This document shows, in pieces, positions 50,421 through 58,462 of a stretch of DNA of 64,000 nt (position 1 is the stretch's first letter; every line of letters begins with the position of its first letter). Where the stretch lies: positions 53,926 to 117,925 of the forward strand of contig NZ_SKBU01000016.1 in assembly GCF_004337705.1 (NCBI RefSeq). The letters run 5' to 3'. The stretch is from Rubrobacter taiwanensis. Its GTDB lineage: Bacteria; Actinomycetota; Rubrobacteria; Rubrobacterales; Rubrobacteraceae. Below the pieces are notes generated by a model. The model had not been told where the DNA came from. It was given only the letters and a program-made list of their open reading frames with translations, and did no database searches. Made by a program: the position numbers and the translations under genes.

Positions 50421-50930
50421 ATGGCCGAGAAGGAAGGCTGGCGAGGAAGGTTCTTTGAGGACTTCGAGGTCGGTGACGTCTACCACCACCCTTTAGGCCG
50501 TACAATCACCACAACGGACAACATCTGGTTCACCCTGCTCACCCAGAACACCGCCCCCATACACTTCGACCACCACTACGCCAAACAGACCGAGTTCGGC
50601 AAGCCCCTGGTAGACTCCACCTTCACCCTGGCGCTGGTGACCGGCCAGAGCGTTTCGGACGTCTCCCAGAACGTGTTTGCCAACCTGGGCTGGGAGGAGG
50701 TGCGGCTGCCCAACCCGGTCTTTGAGGGGGACACGATCTACTCCCGGTCTGAGGTTTTGGAGAAGAGAGGGTCGCGCTCGCGCCCGAAGGTGGGGATCGT
50801 GAAGGTGAAGACGACCGGCTACAACCAGGAGGGGAGGGTTGTGATCACCTTCAAACGCACCCTCATGGTCTACAGGCGCGGACATGCTCCAGAGATGCCA
50901 CGCGTCGAGCCGGAGCGCGGGGGTCCTTGA
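50421..50930 (+). CDS. MaoC-like hydratase/dehydratase
   Basis: 169 residues, single hotdog domain: FFEDFEVGDVYHHPLGRTIT, the hydratase-2 pattern TQNTAPIHFDHHYAKQTEFGKPLVDS, and FEGDTIYSRSEVLEKR. Hydrates trans-2-enoyl-CoA or related thioesters; mesaconyl-CoA hydratases share this short form. ATG 50421 follows GGGAGGAGAAGG; the longer frame upstream is shadow of the fumarase gene. It is probably the last gene of the DASS-fumarase operon, 13 bp after the fumarase beta stop. Its coding end overlaps the next promoter. Confidence 0.85.
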   Translation: MAEKEGWRGRFFEDFEVGDVYHHPLGRTITTTDNIWFTLLTQNTAPIHFDHHYAKQTEFGKPLVDSTFTLALVTGQSVSDVSQNVFANLGWEEVRLPNPVFEGDTIYSRSEVLEKRGSRSRPKVGIVKVKTTGYNQEGRVVITFKRTLMVYRRGHAPEMPRVEPERGGP

Positions 50931-50956
50931 CGCAAAGGCTCCGCCTCTCCTACAAT
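50927..50956 (+). promoter_or_regulatory. Promoter of the alcohol dehydrogenase gene
   Basis: TTGACG (50927-50932), 18-bp spacer, TACAAT (50951-50956): 5/6 each. Predicted leader about 32 nt, ending in AAGGAGGCGAGG before GTG 50995. Confidence 0.7.
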
Positions 50957-50994
50957 TCGCAATAATCATTACAGGTGAACCAAGGAGGCGAGGC

Positions 50995-52095
50995 GTGGAG
51001 ATCACCGCGGCGGTCGTGCGGGAGAAGGGGCGGCCGTTCTCCGTTGAGCAGCTGGAACTGGAAGGGCCCCGGCCCGGGGAGGTCTTGGTGCGGGTCATTG
51101 GGGCCGGGATCTGCCACACGGATCTGATCGTGCGCGACCAGTGGTACGAGGTACCGTTGCCGGCCGTGCTTGGGCACGAGGGCTCCGGGGTGGTGGAGGC
51201 CGTCGGCGAGGGTGTCACCAAGGTTGAGGTCGGGGATCACGTCGTGCTCAGCTACCTCTCGTGCGGCGAGTGCGCCAACTGCAAGCAGGGCAGGCCGCCC
51301 TACTGCTTCAAGCTCTACGAGCTGAACTTCGGCGGCGCGCGGCCGGACGGGAGCAGCGCCATCCGCCAGGACGGGCGCACCATCCACGGCCACTTCTTCG
51401 CCCAGTCCTCGTTCGCCACGTATGCTCTGGCCACCGAGCGGAACGTGGTCAAGATCCGGCGAGATGTGCCGCTGGAGATCATGGGACCTCTGGGCTGCGG
51501 CATTCAGACCGGGGCGGGCGGGGTGCTCAACTCCCTGCATCCTGTGGCCGGGACCAGCATCGTGGTATTCGGCACGGGGTCTGTGGGGATGAGCGCCATC
51601 ATGGCGGCCCGGGTCGCGGGCTGCGCCACGATCATCGGGGTGGACATCAAGCCGGGGCGGCTGGAGCTGGCGAGGGAGCTGGGGGCCACCCACACCATAA
51701 ACGCCTCGGAGTCGGGGGATCTCGTCGAGGAGATCCGGGAGCTCACCGGCGGGGGCGCAGACTACACGGTGGAGACCACCGCCTCGCCCGCGGTCTTCCG
51801 GCAGGCGGTCGACTCGCTGACGCTGGGCGGGGTGTGCGGCCTGATCGGGGCCGCGGCGCTCGGGACGGAGGTCAGCCTGGACATGAACAACATACTCTTC
51901 GGGCGGACCGTGCGCGGCATCATCGAGGGCGACAGCATACCCGACATCTTCATCCCGCGCCTCATCGAGCTCTACGCCCAGGGCCGCTTCCCGTTCGACC
52001 GCCTGATCCGGTTCTACGAGCTGGACGAGATCAATACCGCCGCCGAGGACTCCGAACGCGGAGAGGTGCTAAAGCCCGTGCTGCGTATGGGGTAG
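50995..52095 (+). CDS. Zinc-dependent NAD(P) alcohol dehydrogenase (aryl-alcohol type)
   Basis: 366 residues, MDR family. Catalytic zinc ligands in GAGICHTDL and GHEGSG; structural zinc loop with four Cys (SCGECANCKQGRPPYC); NAD site VVFGTGSVGMSAIMAA followed by GVDIKPGR (acid residue favours NAD). Close to benzyl-/aryl-alcohol dehydrogenases. GTG 50995 chosen from the ribosome site AAGGAGG and promoter 39 bp upstream. Convergent to the LacI gene. Confidence 0.92.
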   Translation: MEITAAVVREKGRPFSVEQLELEGPRPGEVLVRVIGAGICHTDLIVRDQWYEVPLPAVLGHEGSGVVEAVGEGVTKVEVGDHVVLSYLSCGECANCKQGRPPYCFKLYELNFGGARPDGSSAIRQDGRTIHGHFFAQSSFATYALATERNVVKIRRDVPLEIMGPLGCGIQTGAGGVLNSLHPVAGTSIVVFGTGSVGMSAIMAARVAGCATIIGVDIKPGRLELARELGATHTINASESGDLVEEIRELTGGGADYTVETTASPAVFRQAVDSLTLGGVCGLIGAAALGTEVSLDMNNILFGRTVRGIIEGDSIPDIFIPRLIELYAQGRFPFDRLIRFYELDEINTAAEDSERGEVLKPVLRMG

Positions 52096-52148
52096 CAGCC
52101 GGGGGTTGAGCAATTCCAGAACCCATAAATCTGCTCCCCCGAGCAGCT

Positions 52149-53153
52149 CTACTCTGGGAGTTGTTTGTGTGCCGTAGAGCCCCGGATTATCAGTTGGCTG
52201 CCGAACTCTACGTGCTCAAACGACCGCCCAGGGCTCGAAACGCGCCGGACCATTAACTCTACCGCCGCCCGGACCATGTCGGAGATTGGCTGGCGCACGG
52301 TTGTGAGGTCGAAGGTCTTCCAGGAAGCCATGCCGATGTCGTCAAAACCGACTACCCATACATCCTCGGGAATTCTTACACCTGCCTCGCGAGCCGCATC
52401 GATCGCACCCAGAGCTGTCAGGTCGTTTGCACAGAAGACGGCCGTAGGGGGAGCATCGCACTCGATCAACTCGCGCATGGCCCGCCGGCTCCGGTGATAT
52501 GAGAAGTCCCCCGGCTGCCGCAGAACAGCTCCCGGATCAAATCCATGAGCTCCAAGCTCCTCAAGAAAGCCCTTCTCCCGCTCGATTGCGGTGCTCGCCT
52601 TCTGGTTCCCGGAGATCAAACCGATCCGCTCGTGCCCATGACCGGCAAAGTACCTGGCAACGATCCGCCCGCCGCCGAGATTGTCGGTGGTAACCCTGTC
52701 GCAGTCTATATCCTGAACGTAACGGTTGAAGAGCACTACAGGAGCGCCCTGGCGCACCGCTTCTTTGAGTACGGCAGAATCAGACGTCGCGGTAGTGAAG
52801 ATAACCCCGTCAACCAGTCTCTGCCGGATGGCCCCCACAGCCGCCGGCTCTCCCGCCTCTCCGGAGTTCCACAGGGTCATCCGACGCTCCACCGCCGCCA
52901 GCTCCCGGCAGAAAGCCTCCACAACCTCCGGATAAAATGGGTTGGTGATGTCTTCGACCACAACACCAACCGTCCCTGTCCTTCGAGTTATCATCGCACG
53001 CGCCAGACCGTCCGGCGAATAATTCATTTCGCGCAGAACGCGCAAGACACGCTCCCGGGTCTCCGGCTTCACACCCGGGTGATCGTGCAACACCCGCGAA
53101 ACCGTCGTCTGCGAAACCCCCGCAGCGCGAGCCACATCCCGGCTGGTAGCCAT
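52149..53153 (-). CDS. LacI-family transcriptional repressor
   Basis: 334 residues. N-terminal helix-turn-helix SRDVARAAGVSQTTVSRVL, hinge SPDGLARAM (Leu-Ala intercalating pair), then a periplasmic-binding-like effector domain (VGVVVEDITNPFYPEVVE, DGVIFTTATSDSAV, CANDLTALGAIDAAREAG, VVGFDDIGMASW). ATG 53153; the preceding TTG codon is not needed. It is divergent from the SSS/histidinol-dehydrogenase-like operon, whose promoter is followed by a 22-bp palindrome, so it very likely represses that operon and responds to the transported compound. Confidence 0.93.
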   Translation of the reverse strand: MATSRDVARAAGVSQTTVSRVLHDHPGVKPETRERVLRVLREMNYSPDGLARAMITRRTGTVGVVVEDITNPFYPEVVEAFCRELAAVERRMTLWNSGEAGEPAAVGAIRQRLVDGVIFTTATSDSAVLKEAVRQGAPVVLFNRYVQDIDCDRVTTDNLGGGRIVARYFAGHGHERIGLISGNQKASTAIEREKGFLEELGAHGFDPGAVLRQPGDFSYHRSRRAMRELIECDAPPTAVFCANDLTALGAIDAAREAGVRIPEDVWVVGFDDIGMASWKTFDLTTVRQPISDMVRAAVELMVRRVSSPGRSFEHVEFGSQLIIRGSTAHKQLPE

Positions 53154-53363
53154 CAAACCTCTCTCGTCAGCGCAAAGCCCCGCATGACCATGTAAAATCC
53201 GTTCCTATGCGCTCCATCTCCGATGCCAGCTCCACCATTATATGCTCAGAAAGAATGCCAGATTTACTCACTACCGCGCGCAAGCGTTTAGAGAATAACC
53301 CGCCCCGAGGGACATAGCCCGCGCAGATTCTCCGCGTATTGCCCCGCAAACCACTGACGATGC

Positions 53364-53392
53364 TTGACACGCAGACTACTAAGCTCTAGAGT
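53364..53392 (+). promoter_or_regulatory. Promoter of the SSS symporter operon
   Basis: TTGACA (perfect, 53364-53369), 17-bp spacer, TAGAGT (53387-53392). Transcription should begin about 53399, directly before the LacI-type palindrome. Confidence 0.7.
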
Positions 53393-53403
53393 GTGGCCAG
53401 GTG

Positions 53404-53425
53404 GTGATGAATACGTATTCATCAC
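53404..53425. promoter_or_regulatory. LacI-family operator palindrome
   Basis: Perfect 22-bp palindrome with half-site GTGATGAATAC and a central CG, as usual for LacI-family sites. It lies 5-26 bp after the predicted transcription start of the operon at 53468, where bound repressor would block RNA polymerase. The repressor gene is 250 bp away on the other strand. Confidence 0.8.
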
Positions 53426-53467
53426 TTGGGAGCAGGAGAGAGGACTTCGAGAGTTGGTGGCAGGACT

Positions 53468-54058
53468 ATGAAGGTTCTCATTGCGGAGGATTCGCCTGCG
53501 GTGGCGCGGGGTGTAGCTTCGGTGACTCGCAAGGGGTGGCTAGGCTCGCTGTTGCGAAGCCAGGAGGTGCCACGGCGCGTCTTGAGCGTGTACTACCCTT
53601 ATTATTTCCAGTCTTGGAAGGTCACAGCTACCAGGAGTTTTGGGAGAGAAGTAAGGGCGCGGCTTCTCACGGGGGTCAACGGCAGGAGTCGGTCGACGGG
53701 TCCTGCCAGTGAGTGGCCTTCTATGGCGGAGGAGGATCTCAGCGGCCACGAGGTCATCCCGCCTCTCACTTCGGAGGGTGAGGCCAGGGAGCTGGCGTGG
53801 GAATACGCGGAGAGATTCGTATTCCGCAATTACCGCCCGAGTAAACCGCCCAGAATAGAGGCAGAGGAATTTGCTCTGGTCTACGTGCCCTACCACGTCT
53901 ATGCGAGGCAGGGCCAGCCGCTCCGCAAGGCGGCGCTGGTTGAGGGGTTCACAGGGGCTGTGGGGAAAGTGAAAGATGTTCCGGAGGTCTTTGAGGTTGT
54001 CGCGGCTGTGAAAGCCCCCGCGACGTTCTTTACTAACAAGGAAGGGCAGTTTAGATGA
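53468..54058 (+). CDS. Unrecognised accessory protein of an SSS symporter operon
   Basis: 196 residues from ATG 53468 (GGTGGCAGG before it). Soluble, no signal peptide. N-terminus MKVLIAEDSPAVARGVASV resembles the first strand of a receiver but the rest of that fold is missing. Two aromatic-rich repeats, VYYPYYFQSWKV and LVYVPYHVYARQG, are followed by similar basic stretches (RARLLTGVNG, AALVEGFTGAVG), hinting at an internal duplication. No family recognised. Its TGA overlaps the next ATG (ATGA). Probably needed with the mini-protein and the symporter, perhaps as regulator or folding partner. Another frame (from GTG 53401) is open across its first half and is considered a shadow. Confidence 0.65.
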   Translation: MKVLIAEDSPAVARGVASVTRKGWLGSLLRSQEVPRRVLSVYYPYYFQSWKVTATRSFGREVRARLLTGVNGRSRSTGPASEWPSMAEEDLSGHEVIPPLTSEGEARELAWEYAERFVFRNYRPSKPPRIEAEEFALVYVPYHVYARQGQPLRKAALVEGFTGAVGKVKDVPEVFEVVAAVKAPATFFTNKEGQFR

Positions 54059-54186
54059 ACATGATCGCGTTGTGGTTCACGCTGATGATTCTGGCCTGGG
54101 TTCTTGCCGCCTACGTATTGTGGGGAACGGACATCGTCGTTTCGCGCGAGGAAGAAACGGGGAGTGACGAGGGGAGAGGAGGGTAA
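54055..54186 (+). CDS. 43-residue single-span membrane protein, small SSS symporter subunit
   Basis: Short gene not obvious from length alone: ATG 54055 overlaps the preceding stop (ATGA) and TAA 54184-54186 is three bases before the symporter GTG. One transmembrane segment (about residues 4-24, IALWFTLMILAWVLAAYVLW) then an acidic, hydrophilic tail. Small one-span partners are known for several SSS symporters, for example YhdT with PanF. Acts in the membrane with the transporter. Confidence 0.75.
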   Translation: MNMIALWFTLMILAWVLAAYVLWGTDIVVSREEETGSDEGRGG

Positions 54187-54189
54187 GGG

Positions 54190-55728
54190 GTGAACGACCC
54201 TGTAGTATTCTGGTCGTGGATATTTCTGATAGCCTTCGTTGGCCTCTTCATCGCCATGGGATACATGGGCATGAGGAGGACCAAGACCGCCGACGACTTC
54301 GCGGTGGCCCGTAGCTCCTACGGCCCGTGGGTATTGGGGCTCGCTTTCGTCGCGACTGTCGCCAGTGGATCGACGTTCTTGGGGATGCCCGGCCTGGCGT
54401 ACGATCTCGGTTTCCCCAGCCTCTGGTACCCGATCCTCTATCCGATCGGGATCTACCTGGGGATGCTGATGAGCGCCAAGCTGATAAAGACGATGGGAGA
54501 CAGGTTCGGGAACCGCTCGATCCCCGAGTTTGTGGGGGCGCGTTACGATTCGGACTTTCTCAGGCTCGGCATGACGCTAGTCTCCTTCCTCCTTCTGTTC
54601 TACATAACGGCCCAGCTCGTCGCTGCCGCCACGCTCTTTCAGGTCATGATGGGGATGCCCTACATCCCGGCCCTGTTCTTCACAGCGGGGGTGCTGCTCG
54701 TCTACATCGTGATGGGCGGCTCGCACGCCGACATACTCACCGACGCGGTACAGGGGCTTCTGATGCTAAGTATCGCCGTGGCGATCGCCGTCATGTTCTT
54801 TACGGGTTTCGGAGTAGAGGGCGGCCCAACAACGATAAACCAGAGGGTAGACGAGATGACCGGCGCCGGGTGGGACACGTTCTTCATCCCCGGACATCCC
54901 ACCTTTGGAGCGGCATGGCTCGTTATCTTGCTGCTGATCGCCCACCTGCCGTTCGGTATCCTGCCCCACCTCGGCAACAAGTTCATGGCACTGAGCAATG
55001 CCCGACAGATGCGGCAGTTCGCCATGTTCGCCATTATCGCTGGGGGGATACTGCCGATGATGGCTCTCGGAGGTTTCGTCGGCGCCGCTGTAATTGGTCC
55101 CGGTCTCGACAGGCCAGACCAAGTTATCCCCGTGCTCTTCACGGAGGTCTTCCCGCCGATAGTGGCCGCATTTCTCGCCGTAGCGATCATCTCGGCGGTG
55201 CTCTCGACCTCGGACGGGCTGGTCGTCTCGGTGTCGCAGCTTCTGGCCAATGATCTCTACAGGAAGCAGTTCGCCAGGAACCAGCCCGAAGAAGTTGTGG
55301 ACCGGCGGGCGCTCTTGATCGGCCGGATCGGGGTCGTCCTGGCTCTAGTGGCCGGCATAGCCCTGGCCTGGAACCCGCCGGAGTACCTGGCGGTTCTCCT
55401 GTGGGTCGGCGTTGGGGGAATAGTGTCCGGCCTGGCGGGACCGGTTCTGATCGGGAGCCTCTGGAGAAGAGCGACCAAGACGGCCGCGATCATCTCCTTT
55501 GTGGCGGGAGTGGCTGCCTACGGCTTCTTCTACCTGCCACTGATAGACCCCCTGGGGTTCGCTCCCGGTCCGGAGGCCGGAGAGGGGAACCCCTTCGCTG
55601 CGGGGGGTATGGGAGTTATCGTCGGCTCAATAGTCATGTTAGTGGCGACTCCTCTCACGAGGCCGATGCCCGAGGAGTTCGTCGACCGGGTTTTCGGTGA
55701 GAGAAGAAGCCCGGCAAGGGAGGCATAG
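54190..55728 (+). CDS. Sodium:solute symporter (SSS/SLC5 family)
   Basis: 512 residues, about 13 membrane segments. SSS pattern: TADDFAVARSSYGPWVLGLAFVATVASGSTFLGMPGLAYD, GDRFGNRSIPEFVGARYDS, the sodium-site region STSDGLVVSVSQLLANDLYRK and RRALLIGRIGVVLALVAG. Imports a small organic solute with Na+. GTG 54190 after GGAGG. LacI control and a downstream dehydrogenase suggest the solute is the substrate of that enzyme. Confidence 0.92.
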   Translation: MNDPVVFWSWIFLIAFVGLFIAMGYMGMRRTKTADDFAVARSSYGPWVLGLAFVATVASGSTFLGMPGLAYDLGFPSLWYPILYPIGIYLGMLMSAKLIKTMGDRFGNRSIPEFVGARYDSDFLRLGMTLVSFLLLFYITAQLVAAATLFQVMMGMPYIPALFFTAGVLLVYIVMGGSHADILTDAVQGLLMLSIAVAIAVMFFTGFGVEGGPTTINQRVDEMTGAGWDTFFIPGHPTFGAAWLVILLLIAHLPFGILPHLGNKFMALSNARQMRQFAMFAIIAGGILPMMALGGFVGAAVIGPGLDRPDQVIPVLFTEVFPPIVAAFLAVAIISAVLSTSDGLVVSVSQLLANDLYRKQFARNQPEEVVDRRALLIGRIGVVLALVAGIALAWNPPEYLAVLLWVGVGGIVSGLAGPVLIGSLWRRATKTAAIISFVAGVAAYGFFYLPLIDPLGFAPGPEAGEGNPFAAGGMGVIVGSIVMLVATPLTRPMPEEFVDRVFGERRSPAREA

Positions 55729-55742
55729 CAGGGAGGTTCAAG

Positions 55743-57047
55743 ATGGAGTACCTGAAGAAAGGTCAACCGCAGGAAGAAGGAGCTACCCGGCAGATCAGAG
55801 ACGCGGTGAGCGAGATTCTGTCGGCGGTAGAGAAGGAGGGAATCGCCGCAGTAAGGCGCTACTCCGAGAAGTTCGACGGCTGGAACCCACAGTCCTTTGT
55901 GGTCTCCGAAGAAGAGATAAGGCGAGCTGAGGAGTCGGTTGAAGACGAGCTCAAGGAGCATATAGAGTTCGCCAAAGAACAGGTCCAGAACTTCGCCAGG
56001 CTCCAGAGAGAGACGCTCACAGACTTCGAGAAGCAGACCCTGCCCGGTGTCGTCCTCGGCCAGAAGCAGATCCCGGTTAACGCGGTGGGCTCCTACACCC
56101 CCTCGGGACAATATCCCATGTTCGCTTCCTCGATCATGACCGTCGCCGTGGCCAAGGTGGCGGGCGTGAAGAGGGTGGTAGCAATTGCCGCGCCGCACAG
56201 AGGAGAGGACGGCAAACCGTACGGCATCTACGAACCGATGCTCTACACGATGGCCAGTTGTGGAGCGGATCAGATCCTGTGCCTCGGCGGGGTACAGGCG
56301 TTGGCCGCAGTCGCTTTTGGCATGGAAGAGGTGGAGCCGGTGGATATGATCGTGGGAGCCGGCAATGCCTACGTCGCCGAGGCCAAGCGCCAGCTCTTCG
56401 GAGAGGTGGGCATAGACCTGCTTGCAGGACCCACCGAGATCGCCATCATAGCCGACGAGACGGCCGAACCGCATCTACTGGCAGCCGATCTGCTGGGGCA
56501 GGCCGAACACGGTCCAACCAGCCCGGCCGTTCTTATCACCACCTCGCGGGAGGTAGGCGAGGAGACCATAAGGGAGGTGGACCGCTGGCTTGAAGGTGAC
56601 TGGCCAACCAAAAGGATGGCCGGCGAAGCCTGGAGAAACCACGGAGAAGTCATCCTCTGCGAGAGCGACGAAGAGATGGTTAAGGTCTCAGATGAGATAG
56701 CCCCCGAGCACCTTGAAGTGCAGACCAGAGACCCTGAATGGTTTCTTGAGCGGCTTACCAACTACGGTTCGCTCTTCCTCGGAGAGCATTCGACGGTAGC
56801 CTACTCCGACAAAGCCATCGGCACAAACCACGTCCTGCCGACCAACCGCGCCGCTCGTTACACCGGCGGCTTATGGGTAGGCAAGTTCACCAAGACCGTC
56901 ACCTACCAGAAGGTCAGCGAAGAGGGCACCCGTCAGGTTGCGCCGGCCGCCGCGGCCATCTCTGATGGAGAGCTGATGTACGGTCACGCGCTGACATGCC
57001 GTATCAGGCAGGAGAGGGCGAAGCAGTCTCCAAAACCTCCGCTTTGA
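55743..57047 (+). CDS. Histidinol-dehydrogenase-family catabolic dehydrogenase (HpsN-like)
   Basis: 434 residues. HisD fold: LPGVVLGQKQIPVNAVGSYTP, GVQALAAVAFG, GAGNAYVAEAKRQLFG, GPTEIAIIADETAEP, LLGQAEHGPTSPAVL and the C-terminal zinc-side NHVLPTNRAARYTGGLWVGKF. No other his gene is near, and it sits in an uptake operon under a LacI repressor, so it is a catabolic member. The MEYLKKGQP N-terminus and the KFDGWNPQSF stretch remind me of sulfopropanediol 3-dehydrogenase (HpsN), which oxidises 2,3-dihydroxypropane-1-sulfonate; this is a candidate substrate only. ATG 55743 after GGGAGG. Confidence 0.85.
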   Translation: MEYLKKGQPQEEGATRQIRDAVSEILSAVEKEGIAAVRRYSEKFDGWNPQSFVVSEEEIRRAEESVEDELKEHIEFAKEQVQNFARLQRETLTDFEKQTLPGVVLGQKQIPVNAVGSYTPSGQYPMFASSIMTVAVAKVAGVKRVVAIAAPHRGEDGKPYGIYEPMLYTMASCGADQILCLGGVQALAAVAFGMEEVEPVDMIVGAGNAYVAEAKRQLFGEVGIDLLAGPTEIAIIADETAEPHLLAADLLGQAEHGPTSPAVLITTSREVGEETIREVDRWLEGDWPTKRMAGEAWRNHGEVILCESDEEMVKVSDEIAPEHLEVQTRDPEWFLERLTNYGSLFLGEHSTVAYSDKAIGTNHVLPTNRAARYTGGLWVGKFTKTVTYQKVSEEGTRQVAPAAAAISDGELMYGHALTCRIRQERAKQSPKPPL

Positions 57048-57073
57048 AACGCGGAAGAACGAGCCACAGAAGC

Positions 57074-57108
57074 CTTCAGCAACCGGAGTAATCAGGGGTT
57101 GGCTGAAG
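57074..57108. terminator. Bidirectional hairpin between convergent genes
   Basis: CTTCAGC-AACC (57074-57084) pairs with GGTT-GGCTGAAG (57097-57108), 11 bp with one bulged base and a 12-nt loop, between the HisD-like stop (57047) and the acyl-CoA dehydrogenase stop (57116). No long U run, but position and stability suit a terminator for both. Confidence 0.55.
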
Positions 57109-57115
57109 CAGAAGC

Positions 57116-58366
57116 CTACCGCCCGGTGGTGACGCCGCCCTGGGCGACGGGCTTCGCCGGTGCCGGGCCGGGAGCGAACGCCTTCTCGCCCGTGATCGCC
57201 TGCCCGACGATGAGCATGTTGATGTCGTGGGTGCCCTCGTAGGTATAGGCCCCCTCGATATCCGCCATGTGCTCCATCACCCGGTAGTCGAGCAGGATGC
57301 CGTTGCCGCCGAGAGCCTCCCGGGCCGTGGCGGCGATCTGCCGGGCCTTGGCCAGGTTGTTCATCTTGAGCATCGAGATCATGGCCGGGTTCGCCTCTCC
57401 CCGGTCCTTGAGCCGGCCGACGTGGATGCAGGCGAGCTGGGCGAGCGAGATCTCGTTCACCATGCTCACCAGCTTCTGCTGCGTCAGCTGGAACGACGCG
57501 ATGTTTCTCCCGAACTGTTGCCGCTCTCTGGCGTAGGCGAGCGCGACCTCGTAGCAGTCCATCGCCTGCCCGAGGCCGTCCCACGCCACGCCGTAGCGAG
57601 AGTGGGTGAGGATGGAGAGGGTGGAGCCGAGCCCGGTCGCTCCGGGCAGCCGGTTCTCTTCAGGAACGCGGCAGTCCTCCATCGTTATGTGCGTCTGCCA
57701 CACGGCGCGCTGGGAGCCCTTGCGCGGCAGCACGGCGGTCCGGTAGCCGGGGGAGTCCTTCTCGACGAGGAAGCCCGCGATCTTGCCGTCCTCAGTCCGG
57801 GCCCAGATCACGGCCACATCCGCAAACGAGGCGTTGCCGATCCACTTCTTCTCCCCGTTTAGCACCCAGTCGCCGCCGCTCCTCCTGCGGGCGGTCGTTC
57901 GCATGGAGCCGGGGTCGCTGCCGGCCTCGGGCTCGGTGAGGCCGAAGCAGCCGATCTTCTCGCAGCGCGCCATCTCCGGCAGCCAGCGCTCCTTCTGCTC
58001 CTCGCTCCCGAGCTCGTAGATCGCGGTCATCGCCAGGCCGCTCTGCACGTGCAGGAAGGTGGCTAAAGACCCCGAGCCGCGCGCGATCTCCTGGACCGCC
58101 AGCCCGTAGGCGACGTTGTTCCAGCCGGCGCAGCCGTAGCCCTCTAGCGCACCGCCCATCACGCCGAGCTCGCCGAGGGCCGGCAGCAGGTCGAAGGGGA
58201 ACTCCGCCCGGTCCCAGTAGTCCGGCATTACCGGGACGGCCTCCCGGTCCACCCACTCCCGCACGCGGCCCCGGACCTCCTTCTCCTCATCGCCCAGAAG
58301 CGAGTCCGCGTTTATGAAGTCCGTGGGCTGCGGCGCGCGCTTTACCTGCTCCGGCGTAACTTCCAT
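57116..58366 (-). CDS. Acyl-CoA dehydrogenase (glutaryl-CoA dehydrogenase-like)
   Basis: 416 residues from ATG 58366, preceded by AGGAGGAG. Motifs: FGLTEPEAGSDPGSMRTTA, NGEKKWIGNASFADVAVIWART, EALGGNGILLDYRVMEHMADIEGAYTYEGTHDINML with the catalytic Glu in YEGT. The Arg-rich and GNASFAD features fit glutaryl-CoA dehydrogenase type. The minus frame stays open for 2.6 kb further upstream over the ligase and hydratase genes, which is a GC-driven shadow and not part of this protein. Divergent from the acyl-CoA ligase. Confidence 0.9.
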   Translation of the reverse strand: MEVTPEQVKRAPQPTDFINADSLLGDEEKEVRGRVREWVDREAVPVMPDYWDRAEFPFDLLPALGELGVMGGALEGYGCAGWNNVAYGLAVQEIARGSGSLATFLHVQSGLAMTAIYELGSEEQKERWLPEMARCEKIGCFGLTEPEAGSDPGSMRTTARRRSGGDWVLNGEKKWIGNASFADVAVIWARTEDGKIAGFLVEKDSPGYRTAVLPRKGSQRAVWQTHITMEDCRVPEENRLPGATGLGSTLSILTHSRYGVAWDGLGQAMDCYEVALAYARERQQFGRNIASFQLTQQKLVSMVNEISLAQLACIHVGRLKDRGEANPAMISMLKMNNLAKARQIAATAREALGGNGILLDYRVMEHMADIEGAYTYEGTHDINMLIVGQAITGEKAFAPGPAPAKPVAQGGVTTGR

Positions 58367-58395
58367 CTCTCCTCCTAAAGTGGCTGCGAACCGCA

Positions 58396-58425
58396 TATAC
58401 ATTATGCCGCAGGGTGAAATACAAT
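58396..58425 (+). promoter_or_regulatory. Promoter of the acyl-CoA ligase gene
   Basis: TATACA (58396-58401), 18-bp spacer, TACAAT (58420-58425), in the 96-bp divergent region. Leader about 32 nt with AAAGGAG before ATG 58463. Confidence 0.5.
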
Positions 58426-58462
58426 GATGCAGGGATCGCGTAAGGCCGGGAAAGGAGCTCGC

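Noticed and set aside
53401..53712. 103-codon frame starting at GTG 53401, eight bases after the -10 box.
   Set aside because: The start fits a leaderless mRNA but it begins just before the LacI palindrome, its second half is low quality (Cys/Gly-rich) and it overlaps the better gene at 53468 in another frame.
55743..57047. Histidine biosynthesis hisD.
   Set aside because: No other his gene nearby, and it lies in a LacI-controlled uptake operon.
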